Positions 37,646 to 46,561 of a stretch of 64,000 bases of DNA are shown in pieces. Source of the DNA: CBDFLA01 sp965248915. GTDB lineage: Bacteria; Pseudomonadota; Alphaproteobacteria; M2410. A program made the translations under genes and the position numbers. Where the stretch lies: NCBI GenBank assembly GCA_965248915.1, contig OZ252216.1, positions 2,418,001-2,482,000 of the forward strand, read 5' to 3'. Position 1 is the stretch's first letter. Every line of letters starts with the position of its first letter. Under the pieces are notes generated by a model. That model had not been told where the DNA came from, searched no databases, and saw nothing but the letters and a program-made list of their open reading frames with translations.

Positions 37646-38878
37646 GTGAAACTAAATGCGTATATCGCCGGTGTGGGCATGACCCAGTTCGGCAAACATT
37701 TGGAGCGCGGCCTCAAATCAATTGGAGCCGGGTCCATTGAGGCCGCTCTCAAAGACGCCGGCGTCGAGAAATCCGATGTCCAAGCCGCCTGGGTTGGCAA
37801 CGCAGCCGCAGGTCTCGTGACCGGCCAAGAATGCATTCGCGGTGAAGTCATCCTTCGCGGCATTGGTATGGGCAAGCTTCCTGTTGTCAATGTGGAAAAC
37901 GCCTGTGCCAGCGGCTCCACGGCGTTCAATCAGGCAGCCGCCATGGTATCTGCAGGTCTTTACGATTGTGTCTTGGCAGTTGGAGCGGAAAAGCTTTATC
38001 ACCAAGACAAGGCGAAGTCTTTCGCGGCCTTCTCCGGCGGGATAGATGTTGAAAACCGCGCCGAAATCATGGCAGCACTCAAGAAAAACGCTGAAGCGAC
38101 CGGCGCCAAGAAAGCATCCGGCGGCGCAGGCAAAAACCGGTCCATGTTCATGGACATTTATGCATCCGGCGCGCGTGCGCACATGAAGGCCTACGGCACA
38201 ACCGTCGAACAGTTTGCGGAGGTGTCTGCCAAAAACTCCTTCCATGGTTCAATGAACCCGCGTGCTCAGTTCAGAGAAGCTCTGACCATCGACGAAGTCT
38301 TGGGCTCGCCAATGATTGCCGAGCCGCTGACACGGCCCATGTGCTCACCGATTGGCGACGGATCCGCTTCCGTTGTGATTGTGAGCGAAAAGAAGGCCAA
38401 AGAGATGGGGCTTCAAAATCCTGTCAAAGCGGTAACAAGCGTCTTGCATTCTGGTTGGGACCACGAGCCAGGTGAAGAAGGCGTCTCTGAATTTTGCACC
38501 AGAACCGCATACGAAGAAGCCGGCGTCGGACCTGGTGATCTATCGGTGATTGAATTACACGACGCCACAGCCCCGGCAGAAGTTATGACCTACGAGTCCC
38601 TTGGCATCTGCGGCAAGGGCGAAGGCGGCAGGCTTATCAGCGACGGCGTCACCAAGCTCGGTGGGCGTTTGCCGGTCAACACATCTGGAGGCTTGCTTCG
38701 CAAAGGTCACCCGGTTGGTGCAACAGGGATCGCCCAAATTGTTGAGTTGACCGAACAATTGCAAGGTCGCTCCGGCGATCGTCAAGTCGAAGGCGCAAAA
38801 ATCGGTCTAGCCCACAATGGCGGTGGCTCCATCGGAACTGACGCGGCCGCCATGTGTGTCACCATCCTGAGCCGATAA
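37646..38878 (+). CDS. Thiolase family protein (SCP-x/acetyl-CoA acetyltransferase-like)
   Basis: A 410-residue thiolase of the SCP-x-like branch. Active-site Cys in VENACASGSTAF (near residue 90), the LRKGHPVGATG block with the catalytic His, and a C-terminal HNGGGSIGTDAAAMCVTIL in which the Cys is in the expected late position. Lacks the sterol-carrier domain. It cleaves a 3-ketoacyl-CoA, probably with a branched or bulky side chain, as this branch often does. GTG start with AAGGGAGAAGAAAC upstream. Confidence 0.91.
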   Translation: MKLNAYIAGVGMTQFGKHLERGLKSIGAGSIEAALKDAGVEKSDVQAAWVGNAAAGLVTGQECIRGEVILRGIGMGKLPVVNVENACASGSTAFNQAAAMVSAGLYDCVLAVGAEKLYHQDKAKSFAAFSGGIDVENRAEIMAALKKNAEATGAKKASGGAGKNRSMFMDIYASGARAHMKAYGTTVEQFAEVSAKNSFHGSMNPRAQFREALTIDEVLGSPMIAEPLTRPMCSPIGDGSASVVIVSEKKAKEMGLQNPVKAVTSVLHSGWDHEPGEEGVSEFCTRTAYEEAGVGPGDLSVIELHDATAPAEVMTYESLGICGKGEGGRLISDGVTKLGGRLPVNTSGGLLRKGHPVGATGIAQIVELTEQLQGRSGDRQVEGAKIGLAHNGGGSIGTDAAAMCVTILSR

Positions 38879-38957
38879 GACTTGTGAGTTTGAAACCACG
38901 GGGCGGTCAAAGGGCCGTCCTGTGCATTTAGTCAAAATTGGTCCAGGAGAGAGCGCT

Positions 38958-40562
38958 ATGCGCGAACGCAATCCATTTATTTTGGCCGACATCATTGCTC
39001 AAAAGGCCGAAGAGCAACCAGACTTAGATGTCCTCACTTTTGAGGGTGGTGGCGTGCGAGACGATGAGATCCGCACTTACAAAGACCTCTGGGAAAACGG
39101 CAATCGCATCGCACAAGGGTTGATCAACGAAGGTATGAGCAAAGGGGATCGGTTTGCGATCCTCATGCGCAACCATCCTGAATTCGTTGACGCCATGGTC
39201 GGCACTTCCCGGTCAGCATGTGTCTTTGTCCCCATCGATCCGAGAACACGCGGTGCGAAACTCTCCTACACGCTGAACAATTCTGAATGCAAAGGCATCA
39301 TCGCTGCCGACTACACATTGGACCAAATCGCCGATATCCAGGAACAAATCCCGACCTTAGAGTGGATCTGGGTGCTTGAAACCGATGAGCCAGCAGGCAA
39401 TGTTCATTGGCGAGATCTCAAGAAGGCCAAGTCGCTCAAAGACATTTACGACACCCCACCGGTTGAATCGGAAGATCGCCTGGTCGACAGCAATGAGCCG
39501 TTCGAGATTATCTACACCTCCGGCACCACCGGTGATCCGAAAGGCGTGGTTCGCACGAACATGCAGTATGGCGGCGCCACAATGATGGGCCTCCTCTTCA
39601 ATCTGCAAGGCGACGAGCGCCCCTACACCGGTCTTTCGCTCACCCATGGCAACGCCCAGATTATGACCTTGGGTCCGACCCTCGGCATGGGACTGCGCGC
39701 GGTCTTCAGTCGCAAGTTCACCAAATCGCGCTTGTGGGACATTACCCGCAAATACGACATCACCTTCTTCAATCTGTTGGGTGGCATGGCAACGGCGATT
39801 TACTCTGAACCAGACAAACCCAACGACGGAGACAATCCGGTCAAATATGTGGTCAGCGCCGGCATGCCGATAGCGATTTGGGAAAACTTTGAGAGGCGCT
39901 TCAATCTCGACATCTTAGAATGCTACGGCGCCATCGAAGGGGGCCTGGCCATTCGCCCCATTGGCGAAGGCCCCATAGGCAGCTTCGGTAAACCCCCACC
40001 CAACCTCGAAATCCGCATTGTCGATGAAGACGACAATGATTGTGGGCCAGGTGTCATGGGCGAACTCATTAGCCGCCCTACCACCGGCGAAGAGGTAAAA
40101 GTCGAATACTTCGGCAAGAAAGAAGCCTCAGCCGAAAAAACCCGCGGTGGTTGGCTGCGGTCTGGCGACATCTGCCACATGGATGAAGACGGTTGGCTCT
40201 ATTTCGATTACCGCAAAGGCGGCGGCCTTCGCCACAATGGTGACTTCGTCAACCCAGGCTTTGTCGAAGGGGTCGTTGCAGAGAGCGATCAAGTCGATGA
40301 CGTCTTTGTTTATGGTGTGACAGCCGCTTCCGGCGCACCCGGAGAAAAGGACGTGGTGGCCGCCATCGTGGCCGTTGACCTTAAGACCTTCAATCCAGCT
40401 GCAGTGTTTGCAAAATGCCGCAAAGACATGGAACCTAATTTCATACCCACATATCTCCAGGTCGTCCCCGAAATTCCAAAAACCGCTTCGGAAAAGCCCC
40501 AGGAACGTTTCCTGCTTGAAAAGTTCGCACCGGACGGTGAGGGCATCTACACCGAAACCTAA
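38958..40562 (+). CDS. AMP-binding acyl-CoA ligase
   Basis: A 534-residue ANL-superfamily adenylating enzyme. P-loop YTSGTTGDPKGVVRTN (about residue 190), ECYGAIEGGLAIRP in place of the usual YGxTE, and RSGDICHMDEDGWLYFDYRKGGG hinge with DEDG; the last catalytic Lys is expected in PKTASEKPQERF. It activates a carboxylic acid to its CoA ester, feeding the dehydrogenases and thiolase nearby. Resembles crotonobetaine/carnitine-CoA or long-chain ligases but the substrate is not identified. Start at ATG 38958 with CCAGGAGAG; an in-frame ATG at 38922 is less likely. Confidence 0.9.
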   Translation: MRERNPFILADIIAQKAEEQPDLDVLTFEGGGVRDDEIRTYKDLWENGNRIAQGLINEGMSKGDRFAILMRNHPEFVDAMVGTSRSACVFVPIDPRTRGAKLSYTLNNSECKGIIAADYTLDQIADIQEQIPTLEWIWVLETDEPAGNVHWRDLKKAKSLKDIYDTPPVESEDRLVDSNEPFEIIYTSGTTGDPKGVVRTNMQYGGATMMGLLFNLQGDERPYTGLSLTHGNAQIMTLGPTLGMGLRAVFSRKFTKSRLWDITRKYDITFFNLLGGMATAIYSEPDKPNDGDNPVKYVVSAGMPIAIWENFERRFNLDILECYGAIEGGLAIRPIGEGPIGSFGKPPPNLEIRIVDEDDNDCGPGVMGELISRPTTGEEVKVEYFGKKEASAEKTRGGWLRSGDICHMDEDGWLYFDYRKGGGLRHNGDFVNPGFVEGVVAESDQVDDVFVYGVTAASGAPGEKDVVAAIVAVDLKTFNPAAVFAKCRKDMEPNFIPTYLQVVPEIPKTASEKPQERFLLEKFAPDGEGIYTET

Positions 40563-40579
40563 TTTTCACGGTCGCCACC

Positions 40580-41977
40580 ATGCACTCCTCCCTCGCACGA
40601 TTGCTCAAGACCGTTGGCACATCAGGTGAAGGAACATGCAGCGTGAAGATAGAGGGACAGGACCCCATCCTGCCTTCCCTTTTTCGTTTGGGCGAAACAG
40701 CAGCAATGGCCTTGGCCGCAAGCGGTATCGCAGCTGCCGATCTTTGGCACCTAAAGACCGGCAAGCAGCAATCGATCTCGGTTGATGTCGCAGGCGCCGC
40801 AGCTTCATTACTGAGCTTCATGTTCCAAAAACTCGACGGGCCTGAGACCCCCCTTCGGATCACCAATCCAACCCAAGCTCTCTATCGTACTCAAGACGAT
40901 CGGTGGGTCCATTTACATGGCGGTTTCGAACATCTGGCGGACGGTACGCTTGCAATACTAAAGTGCGAAAACACCGAAGAAGACGTCGCCAATTCTGTCG
41001 TCAAGTGGAACGCCCAAGAACTGGAAGATGGCCTCGCCGATGCCGGCATGTGTGGGGCCATTGCGCGCACGGAAGAAGAGTGGCGGCATCACCCACAAGG
41101 TGTTGCGCTGCTAAACGAACCGCCAGTCAAAATCACCAAGATTGGCTCTGGTGAACCTGAGTCTATCAACAACGCCCAACGCCCTCTTAATGGCGTCCGC
41201 GTCCTCGACCTAACGCGTGTGCTTGCAGGACCAACATGTGCCCGCACTTTGGCTTCCCACGGTGCCGATGTCCTCAAGATCAACGGTCCACACTTGCAAA
41301 CCATTCCAGCTTTCGTCATGGATACCGGCCACGGCAAAAGAAGCGCATATCTTGATCTCAATCAACCCACTGATCTTGATCAACTCAAGTCTCTCATCTC
41401 GACCGGTGACGTTTTCTCACAAGGCTATCGCGCCGGCTCGCTGGATCGCAAAGGTCTCTCGCCAAAAGACCTCCACGTAATCAGACCGGGCATCATCTAC
41501 GTATCAATCAATTGTTACGGCCATGTTGGACCTTGGAATGAACGGCCTGGATGGGAACAACTGGCGCAGACCGCAACCGGAATCGCCATCGAAGAAGGAG
41601 GAGCCACATCGCCTCGGCTCGCTCCCGCCGCCGCGACCGACTACACCACCGGATACCTTGCCGCACTTGGCGTTATGAGCGCGCTCAAACGCCGCGCCAA
41701 AGAAGGAGGGTCCTACCTCGTCGAGGCGTCCTTGTGCCAGACCGCCATGTGGCTCCAAGAACAGAGCCGCGTAAACTCAATCACCAAGGCCAGAGACCTA
41801 GATGAGACGGTCATGGGAAAGTACATGGCGACCTCCCAGAGTGGTTTCGGCCCTTTGACCCACTTGGGGCCAATACTGGAAATGTCGGCAACCCTGCCAC
41901 GATGGGAGCAACCAACCGTGCCCCTGGGGAGCCATCCTGCAACATGGAACCAACGATCAGAAAGTGAGGCCTCATGA
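40580..41977 (+). CDS. CaiB/BaiF-type (class III) CoA-transferase family protein
   Basis: A 465-residue family III CoA-transferase-like protein. The characteristic DLTRVLAGPTCARTLASHGADVLKI block occurs at about residue 210-235, and VASLCQTAMWL and LTHLGPILEMSATLPRW-like segments near the end; a further GAASLLSFMFQK in the N-terminal half resembles the second large-domain part. It moves CoA between carboxylic acids without ATP, for example on a carnitine-, bile acid- or steroid-like substrate. Its stop overlaps the start of the enoyl-CoA hydratase gene (ATGA). Confidence 0.88.
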   Translation: MHSSLARLLKTVGTSGEGTCSVKIEGQDPILPSLFRLGETAAMALAASGIAAADLWHLKTGKQQSISVDVAGAAASLLSFMFQKLDGPETPLRITNPTQALYRTQDDRWVHLHGGFEHLADGTLAILKCENTEEDVANSVVKWNAQELEDGLADAGMCGAIARTEEEWRHHPQGVALLNEPPVKITKIGSGEPESINNAQRPLNGVRVLDLTRVLAGPTCARTLASHGADVLKINGPHLQTIPAFVMDTGHGKRSAYLDLNQPTDLDQLKSLISTGDVFSQGYRAGSLDRKGLSPKDLHVIRPGIIYVSINCYGHVGPWNERPGWEQLAQTATGIAIEEGGATSPRLAPAAATDYTTGYLAALGVMSALKRRAKEGGSYLVEASLCQTAMWLQEQSRVNSITKARDLDETVMGKYMATSQSGFGPLTHLGPILEMSATLPRWEQPTVPLGSHPATWNQRSESEAS

Positions 41978-42774
41978 CACTCTGGAACATCGAAAGAGAC
42001 GGCAATGTCGCCATCGCCTCTTATGCCAATCCACCAATGAACTACCTCATCGGAGAAGGCGTTGAAGAGCTCACGCAGCACGCCAATACTACCTTTCGTG
42101 ATCCCTCTCTTCGCGTCGTCATATTGACCGGCGGCTTGGAGGATTTTTTCATCACCCACTTCAGTGTTGAAGAACTGCTTGCCACCGCAGAGAACAAAGA
42201 TCTCCATCCATTTCTCGACTACCGCATGTGCGATCGCTTTCACACCATGACGCACGCTTTAAACTCCCTTCCCATTCCAGTTATTTGTGCCATGTCCGGT
42301 GACACCATGGGCGGAGGGTTTGAGACCGCATTGGCCTGCGATATCAGGATTGCACAACAAGGCGACTTTAGAATTGGATTACCCGAGGCGCGCCTTGGCA
42401 TCTTGCCCGGCGGCGGCGGCACCCAAAGACTATCGCGGCTCTTAGGGCCTGGAAGAGCCATCAACATGATCTTGCGTGGTCAGGTTTTTTCACCCGATCA
42501 AGCACTGGCTCACGGTATGGTGCATGAGGTCGCAGGCGATGCAAAAGCTCATGCCATGACCATTGCACGAGATCTCGCCGACCTATCGCCAGTCTCCTTG
42601 CGAGAGATCAAAAGGTGCGTTTATGAAGGGTCGGTGGCGCCACTCAGCGCAGCGCTTCACATTGAAGGCGGCGCATTTCTCGAAACCATGAAGACGACCG
42701 AGGCGCGGATCAAGATGAAGGCCTATGCCGACACCGCCTTTGAAAATCGCAAAGGTTTTTTGAAGGACACGTGA
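41974..42774 (+). CDS. Enoyl-CoA hydratase/isomerase family protein
   Basis: A 266-residue crotonase-fold protein. The oxyanion-hole segments are VVILTGGLEDFFITHFSVEE, an unusual first loop with little Gly/Ala, and MSGDTMGGGFETALACDIRIA; the LPEARLGILPGGGGTQRLSRLLG block contains the usual acid/base Glu (LPE). It likely hydrates the 2-enoyl-CoA made by the tandem dehydrogenases, but isomerase activity is possible. Overlaps the CoA-transferase by four bases. It is the last gene of the co-directional run that starts at npdG. Confidence 0.91.
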   Translation: MTLWNIERDGNVAIASYANPPMNYLIGEGVEELTQHANTTFRDPSLRVVILTGGLEDFFITHFSVEELLATAENKDLHPFLDYRMCDRFHTMTHALNSLPIPVICAMSGDTMGGGFETALACDIRIAQQGDFRIGLPEARLGILPGGGGTQRLSRLLGPGRAINMILRGQVFSPDQALAHGMVHEVAGDAKAHAMTIARDLADLSPVSLREIKRCVYEGSVAPLSAALHIEGGAFLETMKTTEARIKMKAYADTAFENRKGFLKDT

Positions 42775-42831
42775 AACGAAATTCACCTCCCTGTGTTCAT
42801 TACACAACCTATTCCATCCATTCAGGATGTG

Positions 42832-42846
42832 TTAACGAGATGTTAA
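42832..42846. promoter_or_regulatory. CtrA-like box TTAA-N7-TTAA
   Basis: TTAA at 42832-42835 and 42843-42846 are separated by exactly seven bases (CGAGATG), matching the binding consensus of the alphaproteobacterial cell-cycle regulator CtrA. It lies 45 bases before the GTG of the DUF488 gene, in the 117-base gap after the enoyl-CoA hydratase gene. At moderate G+C about half a site like this is expected by chance in 64 kb, so the match is suggestive rather than conclusive. Confidence 0.4.
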
Positions 42847-42891
42847 TTTTTGCAGTCTGAATTCACATGGTGTCAAGGGGAGGGCTGAATT

Positions 42892-43380
42892 GTGACGCAC
42901 ATCTATACGATTGGATACGAAGGTTGCGACATCAATGCGTTTGTTGGTGCATTATTGGCGAACGGGATTGAACATCTTATTGATGTAAGAGATTTTCCAG
43001 GATCTCGAAAAAGGGGATTTTCCAAAACCGCACTGTCTGAGGTATTGGAATCAAATGGTGTGAGATACACACACCTCAAATGGCTCGGCGATCCGAAAGA
43101 AGGTCGCGAAGCAGCCAGGAATGGCGACTACAAGGAATTTCGAAGGGTTTTTTTCAACCGTCTCAGAAAGAAAGAGAGCCGCAAAGAGCTGAAGACCGCC
43201 GCCAAGTACTGCAAAACTTCAGCGAGTACACTCATGTGCTACGAGAAAGACCCAACCTATTGCCATCGCTCAATAGTTGCAGGTAAGATATCCATGTTAC
43301 TAAATCGGGAAATCAAGCATTTGAGTGTGATAGATGACCTCCACAATAAATCGGCAGCCAAACGGCGGAAGGTCGCCTGA
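42892..43380 (+). CDS. DUF488 family protein
   Basis: A 162-residue DUF488 protein. IYTIGYEGCDINAFV at the start, LIDVRDFPGSRKRGFSKTAL, the THLKWLGDPKEGRE block and the C-terminal MCYEKDPTYCHRSIV with conserved Cys/His are the family signature. The molecular function is unknown; members are often found with DNA-modifying or mobile-element genes. GTG start with GGGGAGGG upstream. The next gene begins inside it (47-base overlap) and codon use looks more A+T-rich than neighbouring genes. The pair may form a unit that was acquired. Confidence 0.9.
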   Translation: MTHIYTIGYEGCDINAFVGALLANGIEHLIDVRDFPGSRKRGFSKTALSEVLESNGVRYTHLKWLGDPKEGREAARNGDYKEFRRVFFNRLRKKESRKELKTAAKYCKTSASTLMCYEKDPTYCHRSIVAGKISMLLNREIKHLSVIDDLHNKSAAKRRKVA

Positions 43381-44137
43381 AAAAGACGGAAGTGATCGAG
43401 CTGTAGTACTCGTCAAAGCGGCACCTCAAGTCGGAGCCAGACACGGTGAGACTGTGTGCTGCGCAGGAATCTCTGTAAACACGCGCGAATGGCTCAGGTT
43501 GTACCCAATAAACTTCCGTCAACTTGAGAAGAAACAGCAGTTCAATAGGTGGGACATAATTGAATTCCATTGGCGCCGCCCAAGAGATGACACTCGAATT
43601 GAAAGCCGTCGAATTACCAATGAGACCATAGAAGTCGTTGGAAGCCTCAAGAAAACAGAGAGACTGAGATTCCTAACGCCTCATGAAGTTACCGGACTCG
43701 ACGAGTGTGACAGACAAGGAAAGTCGCTGGCATTGCTAAGGCCATGTGATCCGAAATTCATTGTTGAAAAGAAAACCCAAACTGACATCGAAGAAGAAAA
43801 GGCAGTGAGCGAAGAGTATTTTCGTCAAATGAGCTTGTTTCAATCAGATGCCACGACACCTATTGAACCATGTCCCTTCCGTTTCAAGTATCAGTACCAA
43901 TCGGATGATGGGCAACGCACAGGCACATGCCAAGACTGGGAAACCGACGCGACTTACTTCAATTGGACACGTCAATTCGGAGAAGAGGCCGCCCTAGCAC
44001 AAATTCAATCAATATTCGGAGATAATTATCCAGAAGCCGGAATGGTTTTCGCTATGGGGACACACTCCCGATACCCCACGTGGCTTATCAATGGCGTAAT
44101 CAGACTTGATAGGATCGAACAAGGAGCTCTACTTTAG
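43334..44137 (+). CDS. Conserved protein of unknown function, DUF488-linked
   Basis: A 267-residue protein I cannot assign to a named family. The N-terminal half is the more conserved-looking part: VVLVKAAPQVGARHGETVCCAG, TREWLRLYPINFRQLEKKQQF and RWDIIEFHWRRPRDDTR. The C-terminal part has CPFRFKYQYQSDDG and a WLINGVIRLD end. No signal peptide, transmembrane segment or nucleotide-binding loop. Its start lies 47 bases inside the DUF488 gene in another frame, so the two are almost certainly one operon. It may bind nucleic acid or a small ligand; this is a guess from the partner. Fairly A+T-rich for the region. Confidence 0.75.
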   Translation: MTSTINRQPNGGRSPEKDGSDRAVVLVKAAPQVGARHGETVCCAGISVNTREWLRLYPINFRQLEKKQQFNRWDIIEFHWRRPRDDTRIESRRITNETIEVVGSLKKTERLRFLTPHEVTGLDECDRQGKSLALLRPCDPKFIVEKKTQTDIEEEKAVSEEYFRQMSLFQSDATTPIEPCPFRFKYQYQSDDGQRTGTCQDWETDATYFNWTRQFGEEAALAQIQSIFGDNYPEAGMVFAMGTHSRYPTWLINGVIRLDRIEQGALL

Positions 44138-44160
44138 AGTCTACTAGAAGGACAATCCCG

Positions 44161-44604
44161 ATGTTCAAAACTGAAAAGCCCATCGTCCTCACCCTTACCG
44201 CATTGACCATTTGGTACACCCTGTCCTTCATAGGCATCCCTGGCGTCATCGAAACTTGGTTCGTCGAAGAAATGATTTGGATATTGGTCGCTTTTTCAAT
44301 CTGGGCACCGCTTGTCGTCGGCCTGTGGTCCTACATCAAAGGGCACAACTATACCGACTTTATGGTCGCGGGCGTCACTGCTCTCTGGGCCTTTATGGCC
44401 TATCAAGGCCACTGGCAGTGGTTCTTCACCAAACCCAGTGCTGAGAAAATCGCATCCTACTATGCCTTTTTTGACACGTGGTATCTGCTGCCGAAGCAAA
44501 GTGATCGTATCGTGCCAGATGGCTACCACGCGATCCTGCACGCGTTGATTCTACTCACGCTCATATTGGTAGTTGCGCGTCTTGTGGCTAGAATTCGCAA
44601 GTAA
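44161..44604 (+). CDS. Small membrane protein of unknown function
   Basis: A 147-residue protein with about four hydrophobic helices: IVLTLTALTIWYTLSFIGI, MIWILVAFSIWAPLVVGLWS, FMVAGVTALWAFMAYQ and ALILLTLILVVARLVARI. No family motif is evident. It starts 23 bases after the DUF488-linked gene and is co-directional, but the composition returns to that of the surrounding genes, so membership in the same unit is uncertain. GAAGGACAATCCC precedes the ATG. Confidence 0.7.
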   Translation: MFKTEKPIVLTLTALTIWYTLSFIGIPGVIETWFVEEMIWILVAFSIWAPLVVGLWSYIKGHNYTDFMVAGVTALWAFMAYQGHWQWFFTKPSAEKIASYYAFFDTWYLLPKQSDRIVPDGYHAILHALILLTLILVVARLVARIRK

Positions 44605-44635
44605 TCCGAGGTCCGTCGCATACAATCCTTTCGAC

Positions 44636-45436
44636 TCACATGTTCGAACCATAGATCTTCCGTATGCTCAAACGCTCCAAGAGGCGCGGCGATAGTCGCG
44701 ATACGATATAACTAAGCCGCGCCCCACGGGCCACGGTGAGAAACTCTCGTCTCGCTTCAGCCGCGACAAATATTTTCTCAGCCACACTTTCGACCGAACT
44801 CGCGCCCTTAGCCTCTTCGCGGTTCCAGGTCGCAGGCGCGCCGTCTCCGCCCAGCGCCTTCGCCCCGATCTCCGTATCCACAAACGAGGGAAAGACCACA
44901 AGTACGCCGAGTCCCTTGCGTTTGTTCTCCGCCCTCAATGTTTCAAAAAACCCTCGCACCGCATATTTGCTTGAGGCATACCCCGTTCGAAGTGGCAGAG
45001 GACAAAAGCCTGCCACGCTCGACATCGCAACGATCTGCCCTTCACTTTCTAGCAAATGAGGCAAAGCCGCCTTAGCGGAGTTGACCGCCCCAAAGAAATT
45101 GACCTCCATCACCCGACGTATGATGTCCACGTCCGTGTCGGCAAATTCACTCAGATGGGTAACGCCAGCGTTGGCTATGAGGACATCGACCCCACCAAAT
45201 CGGTTGGTGGTCTTTTCAATCGCCCGCTCACAATCCTCATAAGACGTAACATCGCAACGAACGGCGAGAGCTTCGCCGCCTTCCTGTTGGCACGTCTTGG
45301 CCACTTCTTGTAGACGGATTTCATCCAGATCAAGCAATGCCACATTGGCACCGCTCTTTGCATAGAGTTGAGACAAGGCGGCGCCGATGCCATTGGCGGC
45401 GCCGGTGATGACGACTGTTCTTTTCACGTTCGTCAT
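44636..45436 (-). CDS. Short-chain dehydrogenase/reductase
   Basis: A 266-residue classical SDR. ITGAANGIGAALSQLYA is the cofactor glycine motif, LLDLDE marks an NAD preference (acidic residue after strand 2), IANAG follows and the active site is SSVAGFCPLPLRTGYASSKYAVRGF with Ser, Tyr and Lys. It probably oxidises or reduces a hydrophobic alcohol/ketone. I place the start at ATG 45436, after AGAGAGGA. The NAD-epimerase gene ends 19 bases upstream on the same strand, suggesting a two-gene operon. Confidence 0.91.
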   Translation of the reverse strand: MTNVKRTVVITGAANGIGAALSQLYAKSGANVALLDLDEIRLQEVAKTCQQEGGEALAVRCDVTSYEDCERAIEKTTNRFGGVDVLIANAGVTHLSEFADTDVDIIRRVMEVNFFGAVNSAKAALPHLLESEGQIVAMSSVAGFCPLPLRTGYASSKYAVRGFFETLRAENKRKGLGVLVVFPSFVDTEIGAKALGGDGAPATWNREEAKGASSVESVAEKIFVAAEARREFLTVARGARLSYIVSRLSPRLLERLSIRKIYGSNM

Positions 45437-45455
45437 AGCGTCCTCTCTGGTTAGA

Positions 45456-46427
45456 TCAATCGCTTTCAAGGCTCGCACAATACTTCGCAAACACCTCCGC
45501 ACTCGTCATGCTTGGAACAAATCCAAACTCAGATTTGAGCCGGTCATTGGCGAGCACCGGGCGATATTGCAGAAAATCAACCCCCTCTGGGCCGCGGTCA
45601 CTCACGCCCGTCCGATTCAAGAGCCACAAAGCTCCCCTCAGAAGACTTGGCGGAAAGGGCACAAATGTCTTTTTGACTTGCGCCGCAATATCACGCAATG
45701 AAAGGGCACCATCTCCGGCCAGATTGTAGATGCCTTCAGCACCTTCCAGTACACCTTTGACAATCGCGGCAGCAACATCCTCATCCCAAATCAAAACAAA
45801 CGGGCTATCAGAACCTGCAATCCCCGTTACAATAGCGCGCTCAAAGATTGCACTCACAGGACTTCGTACATTCGCACCCAATATGGTTCCAGGCCGAAAG
45901 ATAAGTTGCTTGAGCTGGGGATGCTCTTCGCGCGCCAGAGCCAACATCTCCTCCACCAATCGCTTGTGCCAGGAGTACGAAAATTCCTCATTCCCACGAA
46001 GGTCGTCGGTCTCCTTCAAGGGAATTGGGTTGTCCGCATGATATCCATAGGCCGCACCACTGCTCAAAAACACAAACTGCGTGACACCGGTTGAAATCGC
46101 GGCCTGCACAAGGTTTTCCGTGCCTAGAACGTCAATTTTGTACTCCATCTCCCGCGAAGCAACATTGCCGGGAGACAGGATCGCGGCTAAATGCACAACC
46201 GTGTCAATACTGTGCGCAGACATGACTTCGCCAATTCCCGCATCACAAATGTCCCCGGTGAGATAGGTCACGCCGCTGAGCTGCATCGGCTCCGGCATCT
46301 CTCTCAAATCAAGCGCGACGATGGCGCCGAACGAGGAAGCTTGCTTGGACACCAGTCGTACAACTTGCGAACCGACCAATCCCCCGGCGCCTGTAATTAA
46401 GACACTTCGCTTTGCTCCCGGCTCCAT
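45456..46427 (-). CDS. NAD-dependent epimerase/dehydratase (extended SDR)
   Basis: A 323-residue extended SDR. The GITGAGGLVGSQVVRLV-type nucleotide loop (LITGAGGLVGSQ) starts the protein; FLSSGAAYGYH holds the active-site Ser and the Tyr-x-x-x-Lys equivalent is SYSWHKRLVEE, where Tyr is present but the pattern is Y-x-W-H-K. Likely a sterol/steroid dehydrogenase-like or sugar epimerase activity; not resolved. ATG 46427 follows AAGGCAGG; an in-frame upstream start at 46505 is less probable. First of the two SDR genes here. Confidence 0.87.
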   Translation of the reverse strand: MEPGAKRSVLITGAGGLVGSQVVRLVSKQASSFGAIVALDLREMPEPMQLSGVTYLTGDICDAGIGEVMSAHSIDTVVHLAAILSPGNVASREMEYKIDVLGTENLVQAAISTGVTQFVFLSSGAAYGYHADNPIPLKETDDLRGNEEFSYSWHKRLVEEMLALAREEHPQLKQLIFRPGTILGANVRSPVSAIFERAIVTGIAGSDSPFVLIWDEDVAAAIVKGVLEGAEGIYNLAGDGALSLRDIAAQVKKTFVPFPPSLLRGALWLLNRTGVSDRGPEGVDFLQYRPVLANDRLKSEFGFVPSMTSAEVFAKYCASLESD

Positions 46428-46561
46428 ATCGCCTGCCTTCTCGTGCGTCTCGCAACTGTGTCGCAGTCTTACGACAAAGTGCGACTCCGTGATGGAGTAG
46501 ACCATGTTTCGGACGAAGGCAAAACGTTGGAATCAGCGCTATCAATGATCACGCGCCCAGA

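Noticed and set aside
27403..42774. Idea that one of the three acyl-CoA dehydrogenases is an F420-dependent enzyme by sequence
   Set aside because: All three keep the normal FAD-binding blocks; nothing in the sequence shows F420 binding, so it is left only as a question in the main finding.
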